Assembly: GCF_012641395.1 (NCBI RefSeq) | Contig: NZ_JABAIH010000028.1 | Span: 1 to 39,447 of the forward strand | DNA from: Rhizobium sp. P32RR-XVIII | GTDB lineage: Bacteria; Pseudomonadota; Alphaproteobacteria; Rhizobiales; Rhizobiaceae | Direction: 5' to 3' | DNA: 39,447 nucleotides | Part shown: positions 1 through 8,127 of the stretch, in pieces | How positions within the stretch are numbered: the stretch's first letter is position 1 | Layout: each line of letters opens with the position of its first letter | The notes under the pieces: model-generated | What the model was told of the DNA's origin: nothing | Database searches by the model: none | The model's input: only the letters and a program-made list of their open reading frames with translations | Translations under genes and position numbers: made by a program

Positions 1-69
1 AGGGGTGCGGTCGTGGGTCGAATGGGATGCGACGTACGGTTCGAGTAGACAAGGAGTACCCGGGGTTCG

Positions 70-100
70 CTTGCCGTGCTATGAAGAATGGCACGGCAAG
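70..100. repeat. Perfect 10-bp inverted repeat (hairpin)
   Basis: CTTGCCGTGC at 70-79 and GCACGGCAAG at 91-100 are exact reverse complements separated by 11 nt. There is no T-run after the hairpin, so it is not a clear Rho-independent terminator. It lies just upstream of the small gene at 153 and may be a 3' end structure of a gene truncated by the window edge, or a regulatory hairpin. No gene could be recognised in 1-144. Confidence 0.5.
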
Positions 101-152
101 GATGCCAAACGATTGGCGTCAAGCTGCCGCTAAGTGAGGAGGGTCATGTTTC

Positions 153-356
153 ATGGCAACGGTCGCTAAGGTGAACCCACACTTCCTCCGACGGTCCGAT
201 CACGTTTGGAAATCCGGCGCGAGCGACTATTCCTCCTACCACATAGCCAATCAGGGTGTCGATCAGCGCGGGCTGATCGTCAAGATGTCCGAAAGCGAGG
301 CCGCCCGGCTTCTCGAATGGCTTGCCCGTCACCTAGAGGGGGCGGTCCGCCCATAA
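153..356 (+). CDS. Small hypothetical protein (67 aa)
   Basis: I do not recognise the family. The predicted protein is soluble and basic at the N-terminus, and its C-terminal third (residues 45-63) reads as an amphipathic helix (SESEAARLLEWLARHLEG). A purine-rich GAGGAGGG lies about 11 nt upstream of the ATG and supports translation. A nearer ATG at 146 opens only an eight-codon frame and was not chosen. The next gene follows 19 nt downstream on the same strand, so the two may be co-transcribed. No domain or signal peptide is visible. Confidence 0.5.
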   Translation: MATVAKVNPHFLRRSDHVWKSGASDYSSYHIANQGVDQRGLIVKMSESEAARLLEWLARHLEGAVRP

Positions 357-375
357 GAACGATTGGTGCAGAAAA

Positions 376-564
376 ATGATGCCAGAGAGCAGGGGAGAGC
401 CGCGCGAGCCGAGCTGGTGGATGTGGGCGGTTGTGGGGCTGGCCATGCTTGAATTCATTACCGTAGTTATCGGCAAATTGGCAGCGTTGTTCGACGTTTC
501 ATCTGACGCTCGCGATCGACGGCGGGCCCCTCGGTCCCGGATAGGGGAGTTGGCACAACTCTAA
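376..564 (+). CDS. Small hypothetical membrane protein (62 aa)
   Basis: The frame starts with two consecutive ATGs (376 and 379). One hydrophobic stretch (about residues 14-36, WWMWAVVGLAMLEFITVVIG) would make a single transmembrane helix, followed by a basic Arg-rich tail. There is no good ribosome binding site, so start and reality are uncertain. Position directly after the gene at 153 suggests a two-gene unit. No family recognised. Confidence 0.4.
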   Translation: MMPESRGEPREPSWWMWAVVGLAMLEFITVVIGKLAALFDVSSDARDRRRAPRSRIGELAQL

Positions 565-1000
565 TTGATTATTGACGAGCGGGCTTCGCTGGAGCTGTAG
601 TTTTTGGACGCGGTTGCGCTAACCACCGCAGCTAACCCACCGCTCCGCCCGGCCATGGCAGCCCCGGCAGGTCCAAACTGTCCGGCGCGGTGGGATGCGA
701 CAGGGCTCGCCCTCGTTGCAACACAGACGAGCCCTTGTCGTACCAACGTACTCCACTTCTCCATTTCGCTCGGCCCGCGCCGAAGCGCTAACCGTTGCCA
801 ACCGGGAGGATTGAGATTCGAGAGAGGCACCCTAGGTCAATGAGGTGCTATCGGCAGATCAGCACCTGGGAGCCTCGGCGCTAATCATGCAGCTCAGCGG
901 AACATGACTCCCATGCCGCGAGGGTTTTTCCGAGATCTCCCTTGCGGCCGACTGTGCGAGGGCTCACCATTTGGCAAGTTTGGACGAGCCCTCGCCGCCG
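565..1000. other. Gap with no supported gene; one hairpin
   Basis: Frames here overlap each other on both strands and have no ribosome binding sites or recognisable products. One imperfect hairpin is visible at 843-867: AGGTGCT and AGCACCT arms, extended by ATC/GAT with a one-base bulge. It lacks a U-tract. I see nothing else. Confidence 0.4.
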
Positions 1001-1537
1001 CTAAGGCCGAACGATTGGCGTCCTGAACATGGTCTTTTTCGCTCGCTCCTGAGCATCGTCGAGCTTCCTGCTCAACACCTCGACGCGGGTCGCGACCTTG
1101 TTGATGCTCTCGATTGCGGTGTCGAGTTTCCCCCCGAGGGATTCCACCACGCGATCGACGCGCGCGTTAGCCGCCTCGATCCCCTTCTTGTTTTCCGCCG
1201 TCGCCTCAAGAGCTCTCGTCACCTGGAATGATAGGGGTGGAATTTGCGACACCTGCTGCTGAGTGTCGTCGAGAACCTTCTGTGTGCGCTCTTGAGCGTT
1301 TCGGATATCGGCGATGTCGCGGTTAAGACTGACCCTCCCCGCCGACCGCAAAGGCATTAACCAATCCGGCGCCGAGATCGACAACGACGGCGATGGGCGG
1401 GCGGTCCTCTGACGCCACAGCAATGCGCGATGGAATGAAGATTCAAGTGGCAGTTCGTCCATGCGGACCCGCTTTATTTCCGACGGCAACGATGCCGTAA
1501 TTCTCTTCGGGGTCTCAAAGAGATCATAGGTCCGCAT
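1001..1537 (-). CDS. Hypothetical coiled-coil protein (178 aa)
   Basis: The C-terminal half (about residues 73-170) is charged, helical and rich in Ala, Glu, Lys and Gln, with heptad-like spacing typical of coiled coils. The N-terminal 70 residues have a different composition (Arg, Pro and Ser rich). That switch, and an open hydrophobic alternative frame in the same region, suggest a frameshift near 1340-1400 joining two unrelated segments. The ribosome binding site is weak. No enzyme motif is visible. It may be a damaged gene; function unknown. Confidence 0.4.
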   Translation of the reverse strand: MRTYDLFETPKRITASLPSEIKRVRMDELPLESSFHRALLWRQRTARPSPSLSISAPDWLMPLRSAGRVSLNRDIADIRNAQERTQKVLDDTQQQVSQIPPLSFQVTRALEATAENKKGIEAANARVDRVVESLGGKLDTAIESINKVATRVEVLSRKLDDAQERAKKTMFRTPIVRP

Positions 1538-1722
1538 AATACAGCCCTAAGGATCATGGCGGGTTTAGAAAAAAATTCCCGCAACTACGGTCGGGCAAGT
1601 AAGAACATCCCACTAATGAAAGGCCGTAGAAAAATCTTTTAATTCCGGCAGGAATGTGTTAAATCCGAGAAAATTCTATGTTCCCGCGCCGCGCTTGGCA
1701 ACGCCGAGGATGATTCCGAGAC

Positions 1723-2502
1723 ATGGCCTATCAAGCCCGAGGAAAGGATCGCTGGTCCTCTTTGTTTCCTCTCCATGAACTTGCTGCGTATCCGTTCGAA
1801 TGGGCAGTCTTCTGCGACATTGACGGCACGCTGCTCGACCTGGCGGAAACTCCGACTACAATCGTCGTACCACATGGTCTGCCGGCAGATCTCGAGTTGC
1901 TCTCGCACAATCTCGGCGGCGCATTAGCGCTGGTAACCGGACGTAGCGTTGCGTTTGTCGATACCCTCTTTGCCACCTTTCAGTTTCCTGTCGCAGGCTT
2001 GCACGGTGCGGAGTGGCGTCATCCCGAAGGGCCGCTCCAGAGCGTCTCCGTGTCTTCCGAATTTGACGCGTTAAAACGCGCCATCGTCAATGAGGCGGGG
2101 GAATGGCCTGGCGTGCTTGTCGAGGACAAGGGAGCGGCAATTGCGGTTCACTACCGACTCTCGCCGCTACGCCGGCGCGATGTTGAGGCAATGATGAACC
2201 GTTGTGCTGCAATCATTGCTCCGGATTGGGTCTTGCAGCACGGCAAGATGGTCAGCGAACTTCGACCAGCGGGTGCCAATAAGGGAAACGCAGTCGAGTC
2301 TTTTCTCGCATGCGCCCCTTTCAGCGGCCGCCGCCCCGCCGTGATCGGCGACGACCTGACCGACGAAGCGATGTTCCGGGTCGCGAATGCCCGAGGGGGC
2401 AAGTCAATTCGCATCGCGCCGCTGTCAGCGGAAACATCCGCCCATTACGGCATCTCCTCCCCGGTCGACCTTCGGAGGCTTCTCAGAACGCTCGTCGAAT
2501 AG
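1723..2502 (+). CDS. otsB: Trehalose-6-phosphate phosphatase OtsB
   Basis: Dephosphorylates trehalose 6-phosphate to trehalose, the last step of the OtsAB pathway in the cytoplasm. The 259-residue length is usual for the family. HAD motif I is FCDIDGTLLD (about residues 30-39) with the nucleophile and acid/base aspartates. LVTGRS is motif II. LRPAGANKG carries the family lysine, and GDDLTDEAMF gives the Mg2+-binding acidic pair of motif IV. The cap signature GLHGAEW is also present. otsA follows 35 nt downstream on the same strand, so both enzymes are probably made from one mRNA, with phosphatase first. Known role: osmolyte and desiccation protectant synthesis. A GAGGA sequence 15 nt upstream is a moderate ribosome binding site. 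Confidence 0.93.
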   Translation: MAYQARGKDRWSSLFPLHELAAYPFEWAVFCDIDGTLLDLAETPTTIVVPHGLPADLELLSHNLGGALALVTGRSVAFVDTLFATFQFPVAGLHGAEWRHPEGPLQSVSVSSEFDALKRAIVNEAGEWPGVLVEDKGAAIAVHYRLSPLRRRDVEAMMNRCAAIIAPDWVLQHGKMVSELRPAGANKGNAVESFLACAPFSGRRPAVIGDDLTDEAMFRVANARGGKSIRIAPLSAETSAHYGISSPVDLRRLLRTLVE

Positions 2503-2537
2503 CGTTTTCATATTCCATTTTCATTAGAGGATACTTC

Positions 2538-3953
2538 ATGAGCCGTCTTGTCGTCGTTTCCAATCGTGTCCCTATGCCTGCGAAAGATGGCGATGCACCC
2601 GCAGGTGGCCTGGCGGTCGCATTGCAGGCGGCCTTGCAGGAACGGGGTGGCATCTGGATGGGCTGGTCTGGCAACTCCAGTGGAGACAAGGAGCCAGGCC
2701 CGCTGTCTCAATTGCAGAAAGGCAAGATCGCTTATGCTTTGACGGACCTCACCGATACGGACGTCGAGGAATATTACCACGGTTTCGCAAATCGCGTTCT
2801 CTGGCCGATCTGCCATTACCGGCTCGACCTCGCCGAATATGGCCACAAGGAAATGGCCGGATATTTTCGCGTCAACCGTTTCTTTGCCCATAAGCTCGCG
2901 CCGCTGATCGAGCCCGACGACATCATCTGGGTGCATGACTACCATCTGATTCCACTCGCTGCCGAACTGCGCCAAATGGGGCTGAAGAACCGGATTGGCT
3001 TCTTCCTGCATATTCCTTGGCCGTCGGCCGACATCCTGGTCACGATGCCCGTGCACGAAGAAATCATGCGTGGGCTATCGCACTACGATCTCCTCGGCTT
3101 CCAGACTGACTATGACCTGCAGAACTTTGCCGGCTACCTCCGGCGCGAGGGAATTGGAGACGACCTCGGAAACGGGCTGTTCGATTCACATGGACGCAGC
3201 TTCAGGGCGGGAGCCTACCCGATCGGAATTGAAACTGCAGAGTTTGCAGAGCTCGCTCGAAAGGCCGCAACCAACATCATGGTGCGGAAGGCGCGGCAGA
3301 GCGTTGAAGGCCGAGATATGATCATTGGCGTCGACAGGCTCGACTATTCGAAAGGCATCATCCAGCGCCTGGATGCTTTTGAGCGCTTCATCAACAGCAA
3401 TCCAGGCTTTCAGAATAAGGTGACCTATCTACAGATCACGCCGAAATCGCGATCGGAGGTTCCTGAATATGAGCAAATGCAGAAGATGGTCGCCGAGCAG
3501 GCCGGTCGCGTGAACGGTGCAGTGGGAACGGTCGACTGGGTTCCGATCCGCTACATTAACCGGTCGATCGGTCGCAACGTTCTGGCGGGGCTTTATCGGC
3601 TGGCGACGATTGGCCTCGTGACGCCCCTGCGCGACGGCATGAATCTTGTCGCCAAGGAATATGTCGCAGCCCAGGACCCCGATCATCCAGGCGTGCTCGT
3701 GCTCTCACGCTTTGCAGGTGCCGCACGCGAGTCGAAAGGTGCCCTGCTGATCAACCCCTACGATGTCGAAGGTACTGCTAATGCGCTGACCAAAGCGCTG
3801 ACGATGTCTATTGAGGAACGCCGCGAACGCTGGAGCCGCATGATGGACCATCTGCTCACCCACGATGTCTCGCAATGGTGCGAGGACTTTCTGCGGGACC
3901 TGATCCCCGTTGCCAGGCTCCAATCCGAGCGGGGCTCCCTGTTGGCTTCCTAG
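2538..3953 (+). CDS. otsA: Trehalose-6-phosphate synthase OtsA
   Basis: Transfers glucose from UDP-glucose to glucose 6-phosphate to make trehalose 6-phosphate (glycosyltransferase family 20, GT-B fold). The 471-residue length is standard. Visible signatures: N-terminal LVVVSNRVP, GGLAVAL, YHGFANRVLWPICHYR, WVHDYHLIPLA, FFLHIPWPS, GVDRLDYSKGI and the C-terminal sugar-nucleotide site TPLRDGMNLVAKEY. The frame is open further upstream into otsB, but those residues are unlike the family. The ATG at 2538 has AGAGGA 7 nt upstream, so it is the real start. Cotranscribed with otsB. Lies next to potassium and sodium transporters, consistent with an osmotic stress island. Confidence 0.95.
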   Translation: MSRLVVVSNRVPMPAKDGDAPAGGLAVALQAALQERGGIWMGWSGNSSGDKEPGPLSQLQKGKIAYALTDLTDTDVEEYYHGFANRVLWPICHYRLDLAEYGHKEMAGYFRVNRFFAHKLAPLIEPDDIIWVHDYHLIPLAAELRQMGLKNRIGFFLHIPWPSADILVTMPVHEEIMRGLSHYDLLGFQTDYDLQNFAGYLRREGIGDDLGNGLFDSHGRSFRAGAYPIGIETAEFAELARKAATNIMVRKARQSVEGRDMIIGVDRLDYSKGIIQRLDAFERFINSNPGFQNKVTYLQITPKSRSEVPEYEQMQKMVAEQAGRVNGAVGTVDWVPIRYINRSIGRNVLAGLYRLATIGLVTPLRDGMNLVAKEYVAAQDPDHPGVLVLSRFAGAARESKGALLINPYDVEGTANALTKALTMSIEERRERWSRMMDHLLTHDVSQWCEDFLRDLIPVARLQSERGSLLAS

Positions 3954-4009
3954 CCCGTTAACGGACAAACGGAGCCGGATTTTAATCCCTGTGTGCGAGG
4001 AGATAATTG

Positions 4010-4189
4010 ATGAAATTTCGACCAACCGCAATTACTGACAGAAAACTTGAAGCCCACTCGTCAGCAGCCAAACACGCCGGATCGAATACCTTACGCCGTG
4101 CACAGGTCCTGCCACCTCACAACGTTGATCTGACGCTGAAGCCGACAACACTCGAACAGATGCGTGCCTTTCCGAAGGCCCAAAAATGA
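4010..4189 (+). CDS. Small hypothetical protein (59 aa)
   Basis: A short basic, probably soluble protein with no recognised domain. The ATG is preceded by CGAGGAGA about 7 nt upstream, a good ribosome binding site; an in-frame TTG one codon earlier is less likely. The stop overlaps the start of the next gene in an ATGA, so the two are translationally coupled. It follows otsA by 56 nt and could be at the tail of the otsBA transcript. Function unknown. Confidence 0.55.
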   Translation: MKFRPTAITDRKLEAHSSAAKHAGSNTLRRAQVLPPHNVDLTLKPTTLEQMRAFPKAQK

Positions 4190-4377
4190 ATCCTGGTTTA
4201 CTTAAGCTGCCGGAAAAGAGGCTGGGAGACCAGGCGCCATGGGCAGAAGACACTAGAAGCCGATCCGTTCATATGGCGATGCTCGTGCGACAGCGAGACG
4301 CCTTGCCAATCGGCGTTCTGGACGAGCAAAGTCTTTGGCCCGAAAGGCTGGGCCACCTTGTTCCTTGGAACCCGTGA
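4186..4377 (+). CDS. Small protein sharing a C-terminal domain with the one at 13539 (63 aa)
   Basis: The C-terminal half (about residues 30-63) is clearly homologous to the C-terminus of the protein at 13539-13799. Both contain LLVRQ/MLVRQ-x-DALPI, then LWPERLG and a final W-x-P. The N-terminal 28 residues differ. The start codon overlaps the stop of the preceding gene (ATGA), implying coupled translation; the 13539 copy also overlaps its upstream gene. No catalytic or membrane motif is visible. The shared WPERLG block defines a small family of unknown function. Confidence 0.6.
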   Translation: MNPGLLKLPEKRLGDQAPWAEDTRSRSVHMAMLVRQRDALPIGVLDEQSLWPERLGHLVPWNP

Positions 4378-4483
4378 TTGCTTCGAATCGTTAAACGCAT
4401 TCGTCATGGCACTGCTTCTCTGACGGTCTGTCTTCCTGCCAGCATATTCGAACGCCTTCTTCCTTCCAAGCTGCGAGCCGCCA

Positions 4484-6385
4484 GTGACCCACGCGCGATT
4501 GCGATCCGAAGATCCAGAGCTAGAACATGAGACCCACAGTGGCTTGCCGTCTCTCGTTCTCGCAGCGCTGGGTGTCGTCTACGGTGATATAGGAACAAGT
4601 CCGCTCTACGCGTTTCGGGAAGCTCTGCATGCGACGGCCGGAAGCGGGTCGCACCGGGACACCGTCCTCGGAATCCTGTCACTGATCGTCTGGGCGCTGA
4701 CCATTGTCGTGACAGTGAAATATATCACATTCGTGCTGAAGGCGGATAATCGGGGTGAAGGCGGAACGCTCTCTCTCATGACGCTCGCGCGGGAGAGTTT
4801 AGCAGGTAGGCCGGTATGGGTGCTCGTTTTGGGCGTGGCTGGCGCCTCACTCTTTCTCGGCGATGCGATCATCACACCGGCGATCTCGGTTTTGTCTGCC
4901 GTCGAAGGCATCCAGGTCGTCGCACCAGCTCTGTCTGCCTGGATCGTCCCTATCACTCTCACGATCATAGCTGTTCTCTTCTTCGTCCAGCGTCTTGGCA
5001 CAGGAGGCGTGGCCGCTGTCTTCGGTCCCGTCATGGCGCTCTGGTTTCTGGTGCTTGGCATCAGCGGAGGCTTCCACATTCTCGACGATCCGGCGATCCT
5101 GTGGGCGATCAACCCTATCCATGCCCTCCATTATGCGGCGAACAATATCGGCATCACCATCACCGTCCTTGGTGCGGTCTTCCTCGCTGTCACAGGGGCA
5201 GAAGCGCTCTATGTCGACCTTGGTCATTTTGGCAGGCGGCCGATCGTCACTGCCTGGTTTGCGCTCGTCTTTCCCTGCCTACTGCTCAACTACTTTGGAC
5301 AAGGGGCCTTCGTGCTCTCAAATCCCCACATGGCCGCCCATCCTTTCTTCGGCATGCATCCAGACTGGGCGAAAATCCCAATGATCTGCCTGGCGACAGC
5401 GGCGACCGTGATCGCCAGTCAGGCGGTGATCTCGGGCGCCTATTCACTCGTCAGGCAGGCCATGCATTTGAACCTGTTGCCACGCCTGCAGATTCTACAC
5501 ACATCGGAAACCCATTCCGGCCAAATCTTCATGCCGCAGGTGAACTTCCTGCTCTTCATCTTCGTCGCCGTGCTTGTGCTTTATTTCCGCAATTCGAGCG
5601 GCCTTTCCGCAGCTTACGGCATCGCCGTCACCGGCGAGATGCTCATCACGTCCGTGCTTCTCTACGTGGTCATGCTCCGCATCTGGAACTGGACGGCAGC
5701 GGCGGCGGCAGCCGTCGTAATCCCGCTGGTTTTCATCGACGCCGGCTTCTTCGTCGCCAACGTTGCCAAGTTCGCCGATGGCGGCTGGGTGCCGGTGGCG
5801 GTTGCGTGCACCATGGGCCTCGTCATGCAGACGTGGATGTCGGGTCGGCGCCTGCTCGCCGCCCGCACGAAACGGGACGAGATTTCTTTGGATGCCATCA
5901 TTGACAAGCTTGCGCAGAAGAAGCCGCCAACCGTTCCAGGCACAGCGATCTTCCTGACGAGTGACGTCGAAGGCGCTCCGACCGCCCTTCTCCACAGTCT
6001 CAAGCACTACAAGGTTCTCCACGAACAGAACGTGATCCTGAGCGTGGTTACGGCAACAACGCCGTTCGTTTCGGACAGTGAGAAGATTTTTCTGGAAAGC
6101 TTCAACCCGCTGTTCAGTCGGTTGATCATCACGTTTGGCTACATGGAGACACCGAACATCCCACGCGCCCTTGTGCTTGTTCGCAAGCTCGGCCTGAAGT
6201 TTGATATCATGTCGACGTCGTTCTTTCTGTCGCGCCGGACTATCCTTCCCTCGAAGAAGGGCGGCATGCCGTTCTGGCAGGACCGGCTGTTCATCATGCT
6301 TGCCCAGAACGCCGGGAATGCAACGGACTATTTCGGACTTCCAACAGGTCGCGTCGTTGAACTCGGCCTTCAAACGGTGATTTGA
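4484..6385 (+). CDS. kup: Low-affinity potassium transporter Kup
   Basis: KUP/HAK/KT family K+ uptake protein (probably K+/H+ symport) of the inner membrane, 633 aa as usual. The family signature LGVVYGDIGTSPLYAFREAL is near the N-terminus. About twelve hydrophobic segments follow, up to roughly residue 460, then a soluble C-terminal domain. Internal blocks such as ADNRGEGGTLSLM and VFLAVTGAEALYVDLGHFG are typical. The start is a GTG without a strong ribosome binding site, so the N-terminus may be a few codons off. The stop overlaps the next reading frame, and the antiporter gene follows, suggesting coordinated K+/Na+ control. Confidence 0.93.
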   Translation: MTHARLRSEDPELEHETHSGLPSLVLAALGVVYGDIGTSPLYAFREALHATAGSGSHRDTVLGILSLIVWALTIVVTVKYITFVLKADNRGEGGTLSLMTLARESLAGRPVWVLVLGVAGASLFLGDAIITPAISVLSAVEGIQVVAPALSAWIVPITLTIIAVLFFVQRLGTGGVAAVFGPVMALWFLVLGISGGFHILDDPAILWAINPIHALHYAANNIGITITVLGAVFLAVTGAEALYVDLGHFGRRPIVTAWFALVFPCLLLNYFGQGAFVLSNPHMAAHPFFGMHPDWAKIPMICLATAATVIASQAVISGAYSLVRQAMHLNLLPRLQILHTSETHSGQIFMPQVNFLLFIFVAVLVLYFRNSSGLSAAYGIAVTGEMLITSVLLYVVMLRIWNWTAAAAAAVVIPLVFIDAGFFVANVAKFADGGWVPVAVACTMGLVMQTWMSGRRLLAARTKRDEISLDAIIDKLAQKKPPTVPGTAIFLTSDVEGAPTALLHSLKHYKVLHEQNVILSVVTATTPFVSDSEKIFLESFNPLFSRLIITFGYMETPNIPRALVLVRKLGLKFDIMSTSFFLSRRTILPSKKGGMPFWQDRLFIMLAQNAGNATDYFGLPTGRVVELGLQTVI

Positions 6386-6429
6386 CGCGTGAAGACTTCC
6401 TAACCAAAGGGTGTCGGAGAGGTATTTTT

Positions 6430-7692
6430 TTGTCCGTTTTCGATCTCATTGCCTTGCTGCTTACCCTTACCGCCGGCTTCTCATGGACTAATCAGCGCTA
6501 TCTGAGGCTCCCCCCATCCATCGGCATTCTTGTCATGGGGCTGGCCTCCTCAACGCTGCTCATCACGCTCGAACTTGCGTTGCCGACTGTGGCGCTCTAT
6601 GAGCAACTCGCCAACCTCGTGAAGCAGGTGGACTTCCAGACGACGGTCATGAACGGCATGCTGGCTTTCCTTCTCTTTGCCGGCTCGCTGCACGTCGACT
6701 TTACGGCACTGCGGTCACGACTTGCTGTCGTGGGCTCCATGGCTGTCGCCGGTACGATCATTTCGACGGCGCTCGTCGGCGCGGCCATCTGGGGGTTGGC
6801 ACAGCTCGGCGGGATGCCACTTCCGTTCATCTGGGCGCTGGTCTTTGGCGCGCTCATTAGTCCCACCGATCCCGTCGCGGTGCTGGCGACGCTGAAGGCC
6901 GTCAAGGTGCCCATCGAGCTGGAAACCGATATGGCGGGCGAATCCTTGTTCAACGACGGCGTCGGGGTCGTCCTGTTCACCACGCTGCTGGCCGTTGCAT
7001 CAGCAGGCGGCGGCGAGGAGGTCGGATCGGCCGATGTGGCCAAGCTGTTTCTGCTCGAAGCGGTGGGCGGAGGGCTGCTGGGGCTCGTTTGCGGCTATGC
7101 TGCGTACCGCGCGATGCGCGCCATAGACGACTATCCGGTTGAAGTCCTGATCTCGATCGCCCTTGCGATGGGATGCTACTCGCTTGCAACGGCTCTCCAC
7201 ATGAGCGGCCCCATTTCCGTCGTCGTTGCCGGCATCCTTGTCGGCAATCGCGGCCCGAAGGACGCCTTAAGCGATCTGACGCAACGCTACCTCTTTGGCT
7301 TCTGGACGCTTGTTGATCAGATACTCAACTCGATCCTCTTCCTGCTGATCGGACTTGAGGTGCTTGTTCTCCGCTTCGACGCGTCCTACCTACCCTTGTC
7401 GCTGCTGGCGATCCCGGTCGCGGTCGGCGCCAGACTGGCTGCGACGGCCTCGGCAGTCGCAACGCTCAGACGTTGGTACAGCTTCCAGCGCGGAACTGTC
7501 ACGGTGCTCGTGTGGGGCGGCCTGCGAGGCGGCATTTCCATTGCACTGGCCCTATCACTTCCCGAAACCGACTGGAAACCCGTGCTTCTTGCGGCGACTT
7601 ATTTCGTCGTCGTCTTCACGATCCTGGTCCAGGGGGTGACGTTGGGGCGGGTGGCGAAGCGTGTCTTGAAAAACAATAAGGCTGTGGGCTAG
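6430..7692 (+). CDS. CPA1-family Na+(K+)/H+ antiporter
   Basis: Inner-membrane monovalent cation/proton antiporter of the NhaP/NHE (CPA1) type, about 420 aa with 11-12 hydrophobic segments. Diagnostic motifs are GALISPTDPVAVLATLK and the ND motif in ESLFNDGVGVVLF, which carries the transport carboxylate. GGLRGGISIALALSLP is a typical late signature. I chose the TTG at 6430 because GGAGAGG lies about 7 nt upstream; the frame is open back to a TTG at 6382 overlapping the kup stop, but the extra residues are hydrophilic and unlike the family. Follows kup closely and is probably in the same operon. Confidence 0.88.
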   Translation: MSVFDLIALLLTLTAGFSWTNQRYLRLPPSIGILVMGLASSTLLITLELALPTVALYEQLANLVKQVDFQTTVMNGMLAFLLFAGSLHVDFTALRSRLAVVGSMAVAGTIISTALVGAAIWGLAQLGGMPLPFIWALVFGALISPTDPVAVLATLKAVKVPIELETDMAGESLFNDGVGVVLFTTLLAVASAGGGEEVGSADVAKLFLLEAVGGGLLGLVCGYAAYRAMRAIDDYPVEVLISIALAMGCYSLATALHMSGPISVVVAGILVGNRGPKDALSDLTQRYLFGFWTLVDQILNSILFLLIGLEVLVLRFDASYLPLSLLAIPVAVGARLAATASAVATLRRWYSFQRGTVTVLVWGGLRGGISIALALSLPETDWKPVLLAATYFVVVFTILVQGVTLGRVAKRVLKNNKAVG

Positions 7693-7716
7693 AAGCCCGC
7701 CGACAGGAATTTGCGA

Positions 7717-7830
7717 ATGAAGCACTGGAGCCGAAGGCGCGTCTACGTCGTGTTGGCCGCGCTCGCATTGATCGCGCTCGCCCAAATCGTCGTCATCAGC
7801 CTTGGCTTGGCGGGTTGGTTCTCGCATTAA
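7717..7830 (+). CDS. Tiny membrane protein (37 aa)
   Basis: A basic N-terminus (MKHWSRRR) is followed by a single hydrophobic helix of about 25 residues ending in GWFSH. ACAGGAA about 8 nt upstream of the ATG is a plausible ribosome binding site. It sits 24 nt after the antiporter stop on the same strand, so it may be a small partner of that transporter. This is inferred from position only. It ends just before the convergent gene at 7845. Confidence 0.55.
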   Translation: MKHWSRRRVYVVLAALALIALAQIVVISLGLAGWFSH

Positions 7831-7844
7831 TCAGATGCGCGCTT

Positions 7845-8084
7845 TCAGTGCACGCTTGATGACGTCAACGCGTTGACCTTCGTCGAACTCAGCCCAACAT
7901 ATGTCCCGATCAGCAGGGTGGCGATGTCGCCCTCCGAGCGATAGCCGTCGTTGAACAACGCGATGACAGCGTGGCGGACGACATGGGAGGCATGATCGTC
8001 GTGTTTGACTTCGTAGTCGCGGTGCCATCGCTGGACGGCGCGGGACAGCATCTTCATCGCATCCTGTGGTTCCGACTGCTCCAT
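7845..8084 (-). CDS. Small hypothetical protein (79 aa)
   Basis: Soluble, helical, acidic/basic protein with a HASHVVRHAVIALFNDGYRS block and no recognised domain. The start is well supported by AGAGGAGG 6-8 nt upstream. It lies 43 nt downstream of the DUF2254 gene on the same strand, so it is probably the last gene of a minus-strand unit nhaA, DUF2254, this gene. The role is unknown; context suggests ion or pH stress. Confidence 0.6.
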   Translation of the reverse strand: MEQSEPQDAMKMLSRAVQRWHRDYEVKHDDHASHVVRHAVIALFNDGYRSEGDIATLLIGTYVGLSSTKVNALTSSSVH

Positions 8085-8127
8085 GCTCTGCCTCCTCTAA
8101 GAACAGGTGGGCTTCCGCTTTTGATGT

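Noticed and set aside
1538..1722. ECF-type stress promoter (GGAAC / CGTT) before otsB
   Set aside because: GGAAT and TGTT pieces exist but the spacing is far from the expected 16-17 nt.
2310..2537. Extended otsA start inside otsB
   Set aside because: The extra 76 residues are Arg/Pro-rich, overlap otsB in another frame and have no family similarity; the ATG at 2538 has a ribosome binding site.
4816..5904. Long alternative frame inside kup
   Set aside because: A His/Arg-rich shadow of the kup frame typical of GC-rich DNA; no start or family.
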